Assembly (NCBI RefSeq): GCF_017114915.1
Contig: NZ_JAAUOE010000001.1
Span: 129,283-193,282 of the forward strand
From: Pseudomonas frederiksbergensis
GTDB lineage: Bacteria; Pseudomonadota; Gammaproteobacteria; Pseudomonadales; Pseudomonadaceae
Length of the DNA: 64,000 nucleotides
Direction: 5' to 3'
Part shown: piece after piece, positions 25,997-33,899 of the stretch
Layout: the number at the start of each line of letters is the position of its first letter
Numbering within the stretch: the first letter of the stretch is position 1
The notes under the pieces: generated by a model
What the model was told of the DNA's origin: nothing
The model's database searches: none
The model's input: only the letters and a program-made list of their open reading frames with translations
Program-made: the position numbers and the translations under genes

Positions 25997-27328
25997 TCAG
26001 GACGCGACCTTGAACTGGCGCTCGGATGCCAGGTTCCGGTCCAGAACCTTGAGCCATTGCTCGCGCAACACCGTCACCAGATCGCGGACGTCTACGCTCT
26101 CGTCATGCAGCGCAACGCACGCGTGGGCCACGAAGTCGCTATTGTCTCGGGGGATTGCATGGATCAGCCGTGATTCGCCAGCGATCCACGCGCACTCGAG
26201 GAGGGCGATATCTTCTTTCGCCAGCTCCAGAGCCTGCGCTGCCAGGGCCAGCGTCTCGTGGACCAGTGCCTGTAGATCGCCCAGTTCGGCCACATCCAGC
26301 GTCACGTCTCGGGGTACTCCGAACATCACCGTAGCGGCGCTGCAGGTAGCGGGTGGCAGCTCATCCGGCACAAGCCCGGAAAATACCGAGTCAACCCAGG
26401 CCGCATACAGGTCAAGCCCGTGAACGGCATGCGCCAGCGTCCAGATCTTCATGCCGCCGGGACGACGGTTCGGCTCGATCACGGCGGTGTTGTAGCCGTC
26501 ATCGCTGAGCTTGATCTCGTTGTGGAATGGCCCCTTACGCTGGCCGACCAGTCGATTGACCTGCTCGCCAGCCACTCGAACGGCAAGCCGCTCTTGCTCG
26601 GTGAGGCGGGCAGGCAGGATCTGCGCCACTTCTACGGGATAGCGCCCGGTAGCGCTGACTTTCTCGGTGACGAACCACAGATTCCCCAGTCCGTCATAGG
26701 AGTACTCGCGGGTGAACGTGATGAACGCTTCTGCCAGCACGCCCTTGTCCAGATAAGGCGCCACTTCCGAAAAGGCCTGCTCACAGTCCCCCCCCGGCGC
26801 TACCATCACCACGCCACGGTTGTTGCCTTCGCAAGCGGGTTTGATCACGAAACCGCGCTCCTGGCGGACTGCAAAATTGCGTACATCGTTCACGCAGTCG
26901 ATCCGCCCGAAGTCCGGCAGCATGACCCCCAGCTGGTTCAGTAGAGGGCGGATGCGATTTTCGGCGATGCGGTACGCCAGCTTGTCAAACGCTCCCAGCG
27001 CGAGTTGGGCATCGTCCACCGGCAGCCCGAGCCGTTCGAGCAGCGCTGCACCACTGGCCACCGCGTTGTCGGAAAAAACCATCCCGGCAGTGATCCTGGC
27101 CGCGTCATCGCCCAACTGACTCAGCGCATGACGGATGAAGTCGGTATCCAGAGGATCGGCATCGATCACCCTGTCGCTGATGTCCTTGTCATGGTCCTGG
27201 GGGTTGGCCCTGACCAGCCAGGTCTGCGCGCCCCAATGCTTGCGCGCATAGTCGCGCATGTGCAGGACATCGCCGATCCGGCTCAGGTTGTAGTCCACTA
27301 TTAGCAATACAGGCGCACGCAGCGGCAT
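25997..27328 (-). CDS. ATP-grasp ligase B
   Basis: A 443-residue ATP-grasp protein. Key parts are K163 in FVIKPACEGNNRG, a catalytic loop around AEAFITFTREYSYDG, and metal-binding E271 with E285/N287 in AVIEPNRRPGG. The last 120 residues form a C-terminal domain. The start is MPLRAPVLLIVDYN at 27328 with GAGG upstream; two earlier starts (27343, a TTG, and 27337) sit on or before the ribosome-binding site. It lies 31 bp upstream of ligase A. Its sequence clearly differs from ligases A and C, so it is not a recent duplicate. Confidence 0.85.
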   Translation of the reverse strand: MPLRAPVLLIVDYNLSRIGDVLHMRDYARKHWGAQTWLVRANPQDHDKDISDRVIDADPLDTDFIRHALSQLGDDAARITAGMVFSDNAVASGAALLERLGLPVDDAQLALGAFDKLAYRIAENRIRPLLNQLGVMLPDFGRIDCVNDVRNFAVRQERGFVIKPACEGNNRGVVMVAPGGDCEQAFSEVAPYLDKGVLAEAFITFTREYSYDGLGNLWFVTEKVSATGRYPVEVAQILPARLTEQERLAVRVAGEQVNRLVGQRKGPFHNEIKLSDDGYNTAVIEPNRRPGGMKIWTLAHAVHGLDLYAAWVDSVFSGLVPDELPPATCSAATVMFGVPRDVTLDVAELGDLQALVHETLALAAQALELAKEDIALLECAWIAGESRLIHAIPRDNSDFVAHACVALHDESVDVRDLVTVLREQWLKVLDRNLASERQFKVAS

Positions 27329-27399
27329 GTTCGTCATCCTCAATGCATGGGGTTGGTCATGGACAGCAGTGATGTTCCAGGCGATTGCTCACCGAATGT

Positions 27400-28740
27400 T
27401 CAATCGCTTTCGGCCTGGTACTGGATATCCAGCGCTGTGGCGGAAATGCTGACCAGGCGCTCAAGCTCCGATGCCTGCCCGGCGCGGTCGAACGTCCACA
27501 ACAATTGACCAAGGAACACTTCACGGGCGTGTGCGGGAATCACATCGCCTTCTTTCAAAAGGATGTGTTTGACGACCGGGGCCAGCGGCAACTCGTTCAG
27601 CGTCACTGAACGCAGCGTTCCCGGCCTGGCGAAATAGACCCGAAAGAATGTCGCCAGCGACTGTGCGCTCGTGCCATCCGCACGCCAGCCGTACTGAGCC
27701 AGACGCTGCACGAAATCTTCGCGTTGCCGGGCATCGTCCTGGCTGGCCAGCAGCAGGTCCAGCCACAGTGAAAGCATGCTGTGACCGTGGGTAACGGCCT
27801 CGACACTGTGCGAGATCAAGCTGCCGCCGACTCGCGGGTTGATTTCGATCAGGTCCCAGTGCTGCCCGGTGAAGCGCGCTTCGACGTGATAGCAGCCCCA
27901 CTTGAGCTCCATGCAACCCAGTACATCGTCGAGCCAGTGCAGACCTGCAGCGATCTGGGCCTGGTCGAGGCTTACCGGGGGCGTGGTGCAACTGTCTTCG
28001 AGCACCGTGTCAGCGGTCTCGGTCACTTCGTATTTTTCATGGATGGCCACGACATGAACCTGACCATCCACCAGCAGAGTCTCGAAACTGAATTCGTGGC
28101 CGGGGATGTAATTCTCCGCCATGAACTCCAGTCCATCGTTGAACGCCGAGGCATACACCGTGTCCTCGCCTGAGGCCAGACGCAGCGCCTCGAGTGCGTC
28201 CCAGGTGGTGTCTTCGCGCATGGGAAATGCTGCGTAGGAAGCGATCCCATGAATCGGCTTGATGAAATAGCGCTGATCCTGCGCCTTCAGCAATTGCAGC
28301 ACAGGTGCAGTCAGGGCATGGGCGCTGGCCTGCGACAAACCCGCTTCGGCCAGTCGATTGCGCACGTTGAGCTTGTTACGCAGTGCCAGTGCCTGCCGGG
28401 CGTCAATGTCATAAGTACCCAGCGAAGCGTTGGCCGATGCCATCAGGTGGCGATAGCCTTCCCACACGCTGATGCAGCACGTGACCTGCTCACCCGACTT
28501 GCGCAGGGTCTGCAGTGCATTGTGTATATCCTCCAGCTTCAGCTGGTGGGAGTCGGTGGTGTAAAGCCGGTCCGCCCAGGCCTGAATCTGCTCCAGCCGA
28601 GCCGGCACATGTTCTGGGAGCGGCAATGAGGACAGCACGAAACACCGGAGCTGCCGTCGGTGGAGCTCCTCCTTCAGGTCCTCCAGGAAAGAAAAGCCGC
28701 AGTGGCTCAGGATCAAAACACCGGGTCGGTTCGAATTCAT
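27400..28740 (-). CDS. ATP-grasp ligase C
   Basis: A 446-residue ATP-grasp protein. K161 in YFIKPIHGIASY, a loop with AENYIPGHEFSFE, and E287, E299 and N301 in IEINPRVGGS make up a complete ATP/Mg site, very close to the carbamoyl-phosphate-synthase-like L-amino-acid ligase group. The start MNSNRPGVLI (28740) has GGAG 6 bp upstream and is preferred to ATG 28752, which overlaps the previous stop region. It directly follows the diiron-oxidase gene (15 bp), so oxidation and ligation are likely linked. Confidence 0.86.
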   Translation of the reverse strand: MNSNRPGVLILSHCGFSFLEDLKEELHRRQLRCFVLSSLPLPEHVPARLEQIQAWADRLYTTDSHQLKLEDIHNALQTLRKSGEQVTCCISVWEGYRHLMASANASLGTYDIDARQALALRNKLNVRNRLAEAGLSQASAHALTAPVLQLLKAQDQRYFIKPIHGIASYAAFPMREDTTWDALEALRLASGEDTVYASAFNDGLEFMAENYIPGHEFSFETLLVDGQVHVVAIHEKYEVTETADTVLEDSCTTPPVSLDQAQIAAGLHWLDDVLGCMELKWGCYHVEARFTGQHWDLIEINPRVGGSLISHSVEAVTHGHSMLSLWLDLLLASQDDARQREDFVQRLAQYGWRADGTSAQSLATFFRVYFARPGTLRSVTLNELPLAPVVKHILLKEGDVIPAHAREVFLGQLLWTFDRAGQASELERLVSISATALDIQYQAESD

Positions 28741-28755
28741 TGCCTGCTCCATGGC

Positions 28756-29511
28756 TTAAGCTGCCTTGTCTTCTTGCGGCTTGGCCAGGGTGTCGATGTA
28801 CAGCTCGCTGAAGTACATCGCGAGGATCTTCTGATGCTCGGCCAGGTAGCGTTTCAGCGCCGCGATGTCCTGCTCGCCTTTGATCAGGAAGCGCAGTGCC
28901 GCCCAGACTTCACCCGGGTGGTCATCGTTGATGTCGGTATGCGAGTGGGAAATCTGGCCGACAATCTTGGTCTCGCCGACCGAAGCCTTGAGCGCTTCGA
29001 GTTTGCGCGGCTCGAGCTTCACGTTCACGTACTCGACCAGGTAGGAATAAGCGACCACGCCAAGCGGTCCCTCATGGTCCAGCAGGTACGAAAAGAAGCC
29101 GGCCAGCAGCTTGGTGGACAGGTAGGGTTCGGTGGCGAGAAATTCCTCGCGGCTGACGCCGATACGCTCAAGATCCTGAATGAACAGGTCATCGTGGAGC
29201 ATCTCTTCCTGTTCGTAGTGGGCCCAGATCTGCGCAGCCTCCGGGCTGACCTTGGCCACGTCGACCAGCGCCTTTGCTTCGGCAACCCGCAGCAGTCGGA
29301 TGCGCCATGCTGTTTCGATCAGATGGCGCTTGTAATACAGACTGTTCACGTCCTTGCCTTCCAGGTGAGCGGCCTCCGGTACGGTTTCGTACCACTGCTC
29401 TACCTGACGGTCGATTATCTGGTCGATTTCCCCGCGCAGATTCACCGAAGCGGCGGCGTTGAGAAAAGGAGTGCGATCACCATAGCCAACATTCTTTACA
29501 CGGTTAAGCAT
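28756..29511 (-). CDS. Haem-oxygenase-like probable diiron oxidase (HDO type)
   Basis: A 251-residue all-helical protein related to PqqC/TenA-like iron-containing redox enzymes. Carboxylate and histidine residues typical of haem-oxygenase-like diiron oxidases are visible: E66, the pair E103/H106 in EEMLHDD, E160, and a cluster H189, H191, D193, D197, H198 in SHSHTDINDDHPGE. Known members (UndA, BesC, SznF, RohS) fragment or N-oxygenate amino-acid-like substrates. The start is ATG 29511 with AGAGG upstream; a TTG two codons earlier is less likely. A ferredoxin is encoded 70 bp upstream. The family is inferred from sequence pattern; the substrate is unknown. Confidence 0.72.
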   Translation of the reverse strand: MLNRVKNVGYGDRTPFLNAAASVNLRGEIDQIIDRQVEQWYETVPEAAHLEGKDVNSLYYKRHLIETAWRIRLLRVAEAKALVDVAKVSPEAAQIWAHYEQEEMLHDDLFIQDLERIGVSREEFLATEPYLSTKLLAGFFSYLLDHEGPLGVVAYSYLVEYVNVKLEPRKLEALKASVGETKIVGQISHSHTDINDDHPGEVWAALRFLIKGEQDIAALKRYLAEHQKILAMYFSELYIDTLAKPQEDKAA

Positions 29512-29581
29512 AATCAAGCCTCTTTTTAGTTTAATTGAAACGCTTTAATTAATGATCGGACTTCAATAGCAACAGCAACTA

Positions 29582-29878
29582 TCAGCCAATGATATCAATG
29601 GCTACTTCACCTCTTATCCGGCATTGACAGGCCAGCCGGTATTCTTCACCGCTGTAACCCAGTACCTCGATAAAAGCCTCTTCGTCGTCATCCCGAGGAT
29701 TCAAAGCCTCGAGACCCGATGTAACCCTGATCAGGCAGGCCCCGCACGCCCCTACGCGGCACCCCAGAGGAATCACGTTCTTGCCTTCGGCCTCGTACTC
29801 TATATCCGTGAAAGGGGCATTGACCGGTAGCTGAAATTCAAGTTGATGCGAGGCAATAGTTAATGTGTGCAGTGCCAT
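29582..29878 (-). CDS. [2Fe-2S] plant-type ferredoxin
   Basis: A 98-residue ferredoxin. The cluster ligands C40, C45 and C48 (GCRVGACGAC, a CX4CX2C pattern) and C84 (RLACQCR) are in the expected places. The start MALHTLTIAS has GAGG 5-6 bp upstream; a longer frame adding 14 residues is unlikely. It lies between the second MFS gene and the diiron oxidase, so it is the probable electron donor of that oxidase. No matching ferredoxin reductase is encoded in the island. Confidence 0.93.
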   Translation of the reverse strand: MALHTLTIASHQLEFQLPVNAPFTDIEYEAEGKNVIPLGCRVGACGACLIRVTSGLEALNPRDDDEEAFIEVLGYSGEEYRLACQCRIRGEVAIDIIG

Positions 29879-29974
29879 ACATACCTCATGTTTATATTCA
29901 AGTTTGTGTGGCGGGCACACAGTTTCACGCCAGAGTTCGCAAACAATGGAAGGGAGTTTTAAAGGGTCAAGAAG

Positions 29975-31234
29975 TTATCGGGCCGTCAGCTCCAGATACA
30001 ACCAGTACAACAGGGCTATCCCACTGATGGCGGCACCCAACAGGCAAACGCTCACCCAGCCAAAGTGCGCATAAGTGTAAGTGGCAGCTATTGCGCCCAA
30101 ACCGCTACCCACGGAGTAAAAACACATATAGGCGCCCACCAGACGGCTTTGCGCATCGGGCCGCGCGGCGAAGATCAGGCTCTGATTGGTCACATGCACC
30201 GCTTGCACGGCAAAGTCCAGCAGGACGACGCCCGCCACCATCGCCAGCAATGAGCTTTCAACATACGCGGTTGGCAGCCAGGACAGGGTCAATAGCGCCA
30301 GAGCAATGCCTGTCGTGCGATTGCCGAGCCCTTGGTCGGCCAGTCGTCCGGCCCGTGCGGCGGCCAGCGCGCCCGCCACGCCGGCCAGGCCGAACAGGCC
30401 GATCTGGGTATGTGACAGCGACAGTGGGGGCGCGCTTAGCGGTAGGACCATTGCGGTCCACAACACACTGAACGCAGCGAATATGAGCAGGGCAAAGGTG
30501 CCTCTGACGCGCAGCATGCGTTCTGTCAGATACAACTGGAAGACCGAACGCAGTAACTGCCAGTAGCTGCCTTTGGCTGGCGGCGTTATCGACGCCGGCA
30601 TGGTTCGGTATAGCACCAACGCCATGCCAACCATCAAGGCTGCCGACACGAAGTAGACACCTCGCCATCCGGCGAGGTCGGCCACCGCGCCAGAGACGAA
30701 GCGGGCGAGCAGAATGCCCAGCACCACGCCACTGGTCACCGTTCCTATGGCTTGGCCGCGCTGGTCCGGGCTCGCCAGTGTGGCCGCGTAGGCGACCACC
30801 ACTTGAACCACGACCGCCATCAGACCGACCAGCACCATCGCGCCGAGCAGCATGCCCCAACCTTGGGCCAGTCCTACTGCGCACAAGGCCACTGCCGACA
30901 TCAGCATTTGAGTCAGGATGAGTTTCTTGCGGTTCAGCAGATCGCCCAGAGGGACGATGAAAAGCAGCCCCACCGCATATCCGGCCTGAGTAGCCGTGAC
31001 CACCACTCCGATAGTGCTGGGCGGAACCGACAGGCTGTCTGCCATGGACTCCAGCAGTGGTTGTGCGAAATAGACATTGGCCACGGCCATGGCGCAGGTG
31101 ATTGCGAAGAGAAGTGTCTGGTAACGGGTGAGGGGGGTGGCTGCACGCCCCTGAGGGGATAGGGTGGTGATTCCGCCAGCTGATTTTTCGGCCTCGACAT
31201 CCATTTTCAAAGGCTTTTGAGGGTTCAGCGTCAT
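29975..31234 (-). CDS. MFS transporter, first gene of the island operon
   Basis: A 419-residue major facilitator with about 12 helices, close in pattern to YnfM/AraJ-like drug or metabolite exporters (ATQAGYAVGLLFIVPLGD after TM2). A 30-residue cytoplasmic N terminus precedes TM1. ATG 31234 has AAGGA 8 bp upstream. It is divergent from the HxlR regulator and is the probable first gene of a nine-gene minus-strand unit. A self-resistance or export role is inferred from position. Confidence 0.88.
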   Translation of the reverse strand: MTLNPQKPLKMDVEAEKSAGGITTLSPQGRAATPLTRYQTLLFAITCAMAVANVYFAQPLLESMADSLSVPPSTIGVVVTATQAGYAVGLLFIVPLGDLLNRKKLILTQMLMSAVALCAVGLAQGWGMLLGAMVLVGLMAVVVQVVVAYAATLASPDQRGQAIGTVTSGVVLGILLARFVSGAVADLAGWRGVYFVSAALMVGMALVLYRTMPASITPPAKGSYWQLLRSVFQLYLTERMLRVRGTFALLIFAAFSVLWTAMVLPLSAPPLSLSHTQIGLFGLAGVAGALAAARAGRLADQGLGNRTTGIALALLTLSWLPTAYVESSLLAMVAGVVLLDFAVQAVHVTNQSLIFAARPDAQSRLVGAYMCFYSVGSGLGAIAATYTYAHFGWVSVCLLGAAISGIALLYWLYLELTAR

Positions 31235-31254
31235 CACTCCATCCTTGGAATTAT

Positions 31255-31380
31255 GTGGTTTCGAAAGAAAACCGATGCGTTGATTATGATCAAATCAAGT
31301 TTTAATATACAACTAGTTTTACAAAATGTTTTTGTCTGACGTTAGAACTTTTTCTTAAACAATCTGTTCCCGAAAGGGTG
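31255..31380. promoter_or_regulatory. AT-rich divergent promoter between the island operon and its HxlR regulator
   Basis: A markedly AT-rich stretch compared with its surroundings. AGTTTTA occurs twice in the same orientation, at 31298-31304 and 31315-31321, 17 bp apart. CTAGTTTTAC is typical of HxlR operators. It probably holds both promoters and the regulator's binding sites. Inference from sequence. Confidence 0.45.
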
Positions 31381-31387
31381 GAGAGTC

Positions 31388-31843
31388 ATGGCCAGACAAA
31401 AGCTACTGGCACAGAGCGAATGCCCTGTGGCCCGGACGCTTGAAGCTATCGGAGATCGTTGGGTGTTGATGATTATCCGCGATGCTTTCGATGACGTTCG
31501 CCGCTTCAGTGAATTCCAGAAGCGTCTTGGTCTTGCCAGAAACATCCTTACGGTAAAACTCAAAATGTTGGTCGAGTTGGGTGTATTCGAAGTCCAGCCG
31601 GCATCCGACGGCAGTGCCTACAAGGAATATGTTCTGACCGAGATGGGGCGCTCCGTGTTTCCCATAGTGGTCAGCATGCGCCAGTGGGGAGAACGCTTCC
31701 TCTTCAGCAAGGGCGAGAGTCATTCGATACTGCTGGACAACGACCTGTCGGAGCCGGTCGAGACCATCACGGTCCGTTCCGGAGCGGGCAAGGTATTGAC
31801 CCCGGCAGATTGTCACCGGCGCGTGGTCAAGCGCGATGCCTGA
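31388..31843 (+). CDS. HxlR-family transcriptional regulator
   Basis: A 151-residue winged-helix regulator. The HxlR signature CPVARTLEAIGDRWVLMIIRDAF at residues 12-34 (Cys12, then the GDRW core) is followed by FSEFQKRLGLARNILTVKL. HxlR proteins are dimers that often sense reactive aldehydes, quinones or redox state through the conserved cysteine. It is divergent from the island operon with a 153-bp gap and is the likely pathway regulator. Confidence 0.9.
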   Translation: MARQKLLAQSECPVARTLEAIGDRWVLMIIRDAFDDVRRFSEFQKRLGLARNILTVKLKMLVELGVFEVQPASDGSAYKEYVLTEMGRSVFPIVVSMRQWGERFLFSKGESHSILLDNDLSEPVETITVRSGAGKVLTPADCHRRVVKRDA

Positions 31844-31893
31844 TGGTGTAGTCGGTGATAACTCGAACGACTGGCCGGACGATCTGCTGGTGG

Positions 31894-32973
31894 CTAAGGC
31901 GCTGCCGGCAACAGAAAACGTGCAATCACCGGCAAATGATCGGAAATGCGCAACGTATCGTCCTGCCGCACCCGCGCTTCGACCCGTTTGATGCGCGGGC
32001 TGTAAAACAGGTAGTCGACGGTCCGGTCCGGGCCATTCAAGCCTGGGTCATTCGGGTAATGAGTCAGCCATTGCGCCCGGTCGATGCCGCTGGCTTCGTT
32101 GTTGGTGGGGATCATCGGGTATTTGTCCCACAGCACATGCAGCGGGGTATCGGCGGAGTAGGGCGTGCGTTGCTCGGCGGGCAGGCGTTGATACTGGCCC
32201 AGTGGCAACAGATTGAAATCACCACCGATCAACCACGGCGTGCCGCGGCTTTCGAACTTGTCGAGCACCTTGGCCACGGCGGTCACCTGGGTTTGCAAGG
32301 TATCGTCGAGCTGGGTGGCACGGTCCAGATGGGTGTTGAGCACGGCCATCTGGCCGCCGTCGCTTACTGGCAGGTAAGTGACGAGCAAGGCGTTTTTCGG
32401 TTTGAACTGACGGCTGATGAGGTTGGCCGGCGCGACCGGCAACTGCAGGCGTTCGGCGTGTTCGATCCGGTAGCGGCTCAGGGTCGCCAGTTGCCGGCCG
32501 ACGCTGCCATAGATGTGCGGTTCAGGCACGAAGTCGGCTTTCCAGTCGAAGGCCTGGGCGGTGCAGGGATACAGGTCGGTGACCCGATCCTGAAGCAATT
32601 TGAACTGGTTCTGATAATCGCTGGCCTTGGCGCCGTCATCGAGTTCCTGCAACAGCACGATGTCCGGTTGCTCGTCGCGAATCACCCGCGCCACTTCGTC
32701 GAGGCTGAAGGCCATGTCTTCAGGGGTAGGGCGTTCGTCATCTCCCGCAGCCAGGTCATTCCAGAACACATAGCGCTTGCCGGCCAGGTACTGGACGTTC
32801 CAGGTCATCACCTTCAGCGCCTGGCCGGGCACCAGCGACGGCGCCGGGGTGTTGCAACTGACCGGCAACGCTTCCTTGGCTCCGGGGCGCCAGGTCAGGC
32901 TGTAGATCAGCAAGGCAATCAGGCCGATGGCAATCAGCAGGCCCAGCAGGGTGTAGCGCAGTAGACGGGGCAT
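31894..32973 (-). CDS. Membrane-anchored endonuclease/exonuclease/phosphatase-family protein
   Basis: A 359-residue protein with an N-terminal membrane anchor (about 6-28) and an EEP domain. Active-site signatures are MTWNVQYL, LLQELDD (metal ligand Glu), NTHLD, GGDFN and the C-terminal ISDHLPV. The family includes DNases, phosphodiesterases and sphingomyelinases; the substrate cannot be told. The start MPRLLRYTLLG puts the anchor at the N terminus. It marks the return of the conserved gene order after the island. Confidence 0.85.
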   Translation of the reverse strand: MPRLLRYTLLGLLIAIGLIALLIYSLTWRPGAKEALPVSCNTPAPSLVPGQALKVMTWNVQYLAGKRYVFWNDLAAGDDERPTPEDMAFSLDEVARVIRDEQPDIVLLQELDDGAKASDYQNQFKLLQDRVTDLYPCTAQAFDWKADFVPEPHIYGSVGRQLATLSRYRIEHAERLQLPVAPANLISRQFKPKNALLVTYLPVSDGGQMAVLNTHLDRATQLDDTLQTQVTAVAKVLDKFESRGTPWLIGGDFNLLPLGQYQRLPAEQRTPYSADTPLHVLWDKYPMIPTNNEASGIDRAQWLTHYPNDPGLNGPDRTVDYLFYSPRIKRVEARVRQDDTLRISDHLPVIARFLLPAAP

Positions 32974-33047
32974 GGCTCGGCTTATAGCGTTACAAAGTTG
33001 ACCTCGAGCATAACCGAGAGCCGCGTTAAAGCCCAAGGGTAGAGCAG

Positions 33048-33722
33048 TCAGAGCCGCTCATCAGATTTTTCGGGCACTTCGACGATCAGCATGAATAAGC
33101 GGAACAGCACCACACTGGTGAACAGTTGCAGGAAGCTGTGAGCGCTGTCGATCAGCAGCGAAATCACCGGGTTCTGCGGTTCAGGGTAAACCGCCAGCGT
33201 CGCCCCCTTGAGCGCCCACAGCGGGCCCATCACGCACAGAATGCACACCAGAATGCGCAGGAAATGCCCACGGGTCAGGCGCAGGCTTTCCTTCATCGCC
33301 GCCAGGGGCGCCAGGCCGCGCAGCACCAGCAGGTACTCGCCGAACGCCAGCGTCACCATCAGCCAGATGCCCGGCAGGAAATACAGCGACAGGCCGATCA
33401 GGATCAGCAGCGTATTGAGGGCGGTCAGCAGCGCAAAGCGCGGCCACAAGGTTGCGGAAGCCGCCAGCAGGTTGCGGGTGCGCGGTGATTCGCCGCGGCT
33501 GCGGGCATCGAGAAACAGGATCAGTGCGGCGGTATACAGCGGGTACACCAGCAAGCCGACGATCACACTGATGCCGGCGAAACTGTCCGGCCCGGTCGAG
33601 TGGTCGACCACTTGTTGCAGCAGCGCCTCGACAATCACCAGCGGCAGACACAGCTGCACGATCTGGCTCAGATTGCGTTTGAAGAAATACAGAGAGTCAC
33701 GCAGTACATCGAACGAATTCAT
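33048..33722 (-). CDS. YciC-family inner-membrane protein
   Basis: A 224-residue polytopic protein with about six helices, starting MNSFDVLRDSLYFFKRNL, which matches the UPF0259/YciC family of unknown function. It lies 74 bp upstream of the EEP gene on the same strand and may be co-transcribed with it. Confidence 0.82.
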   Translation of the reverse strand: MNSFDVLRDSLYFFKRNLSQIVQLCLPLVIVEALLQQVVDHSTGPDSFAGISVIVGLLVYPLYTAALILFLDARSRGESPRTRNLLAASATLWPRFALLTALNTLLILIGLSLYFLPGIWLMVTLAFGEYLLVLRGLAPLAAMKESLRLTRGHFLRILVCILCVMGPLWALKGATLAVYPEPQNPVISLLIDSAHSFLQLFTSVVLFRLFMLIVEVPEKSDERL

Positions 33723-33899
33723 CAGTCGGTATCGCAGGTTGAAAGCAGTGCCTCACTTTAACCGATCAAACCCTTCGGGGCGCAAACGTAAACGTTCGGT
33801 AAAGGTCATTGAAACATCCTGTATCAGCCCCATTACTGGTGAGCACCTTATCCACGGTGGGTGAGGGCAACGATATTCCCGGCAATCTACGAGGTCGCC

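Noticed and set aside
21135..31843. Assignment of the island to the BesABCDE (terminal-alkyne amino acid) pathway
   Set aside because: An ATP-grasp and an HDO-type gene are shared in kind, but no BesD-like halogenase is present and there are three ligases, a ferredoxin and a Tat enzyme.
21135..31843. Assignment to formylaminooxyvinylglycine, azomycin, tabtoxin or dapdiamide type clusters
   Set aside because: The formyltransferase, RohP/RohQ-type enzymes, beta-lactam synthetase or Dap-synthesis genes expected for these are missing.
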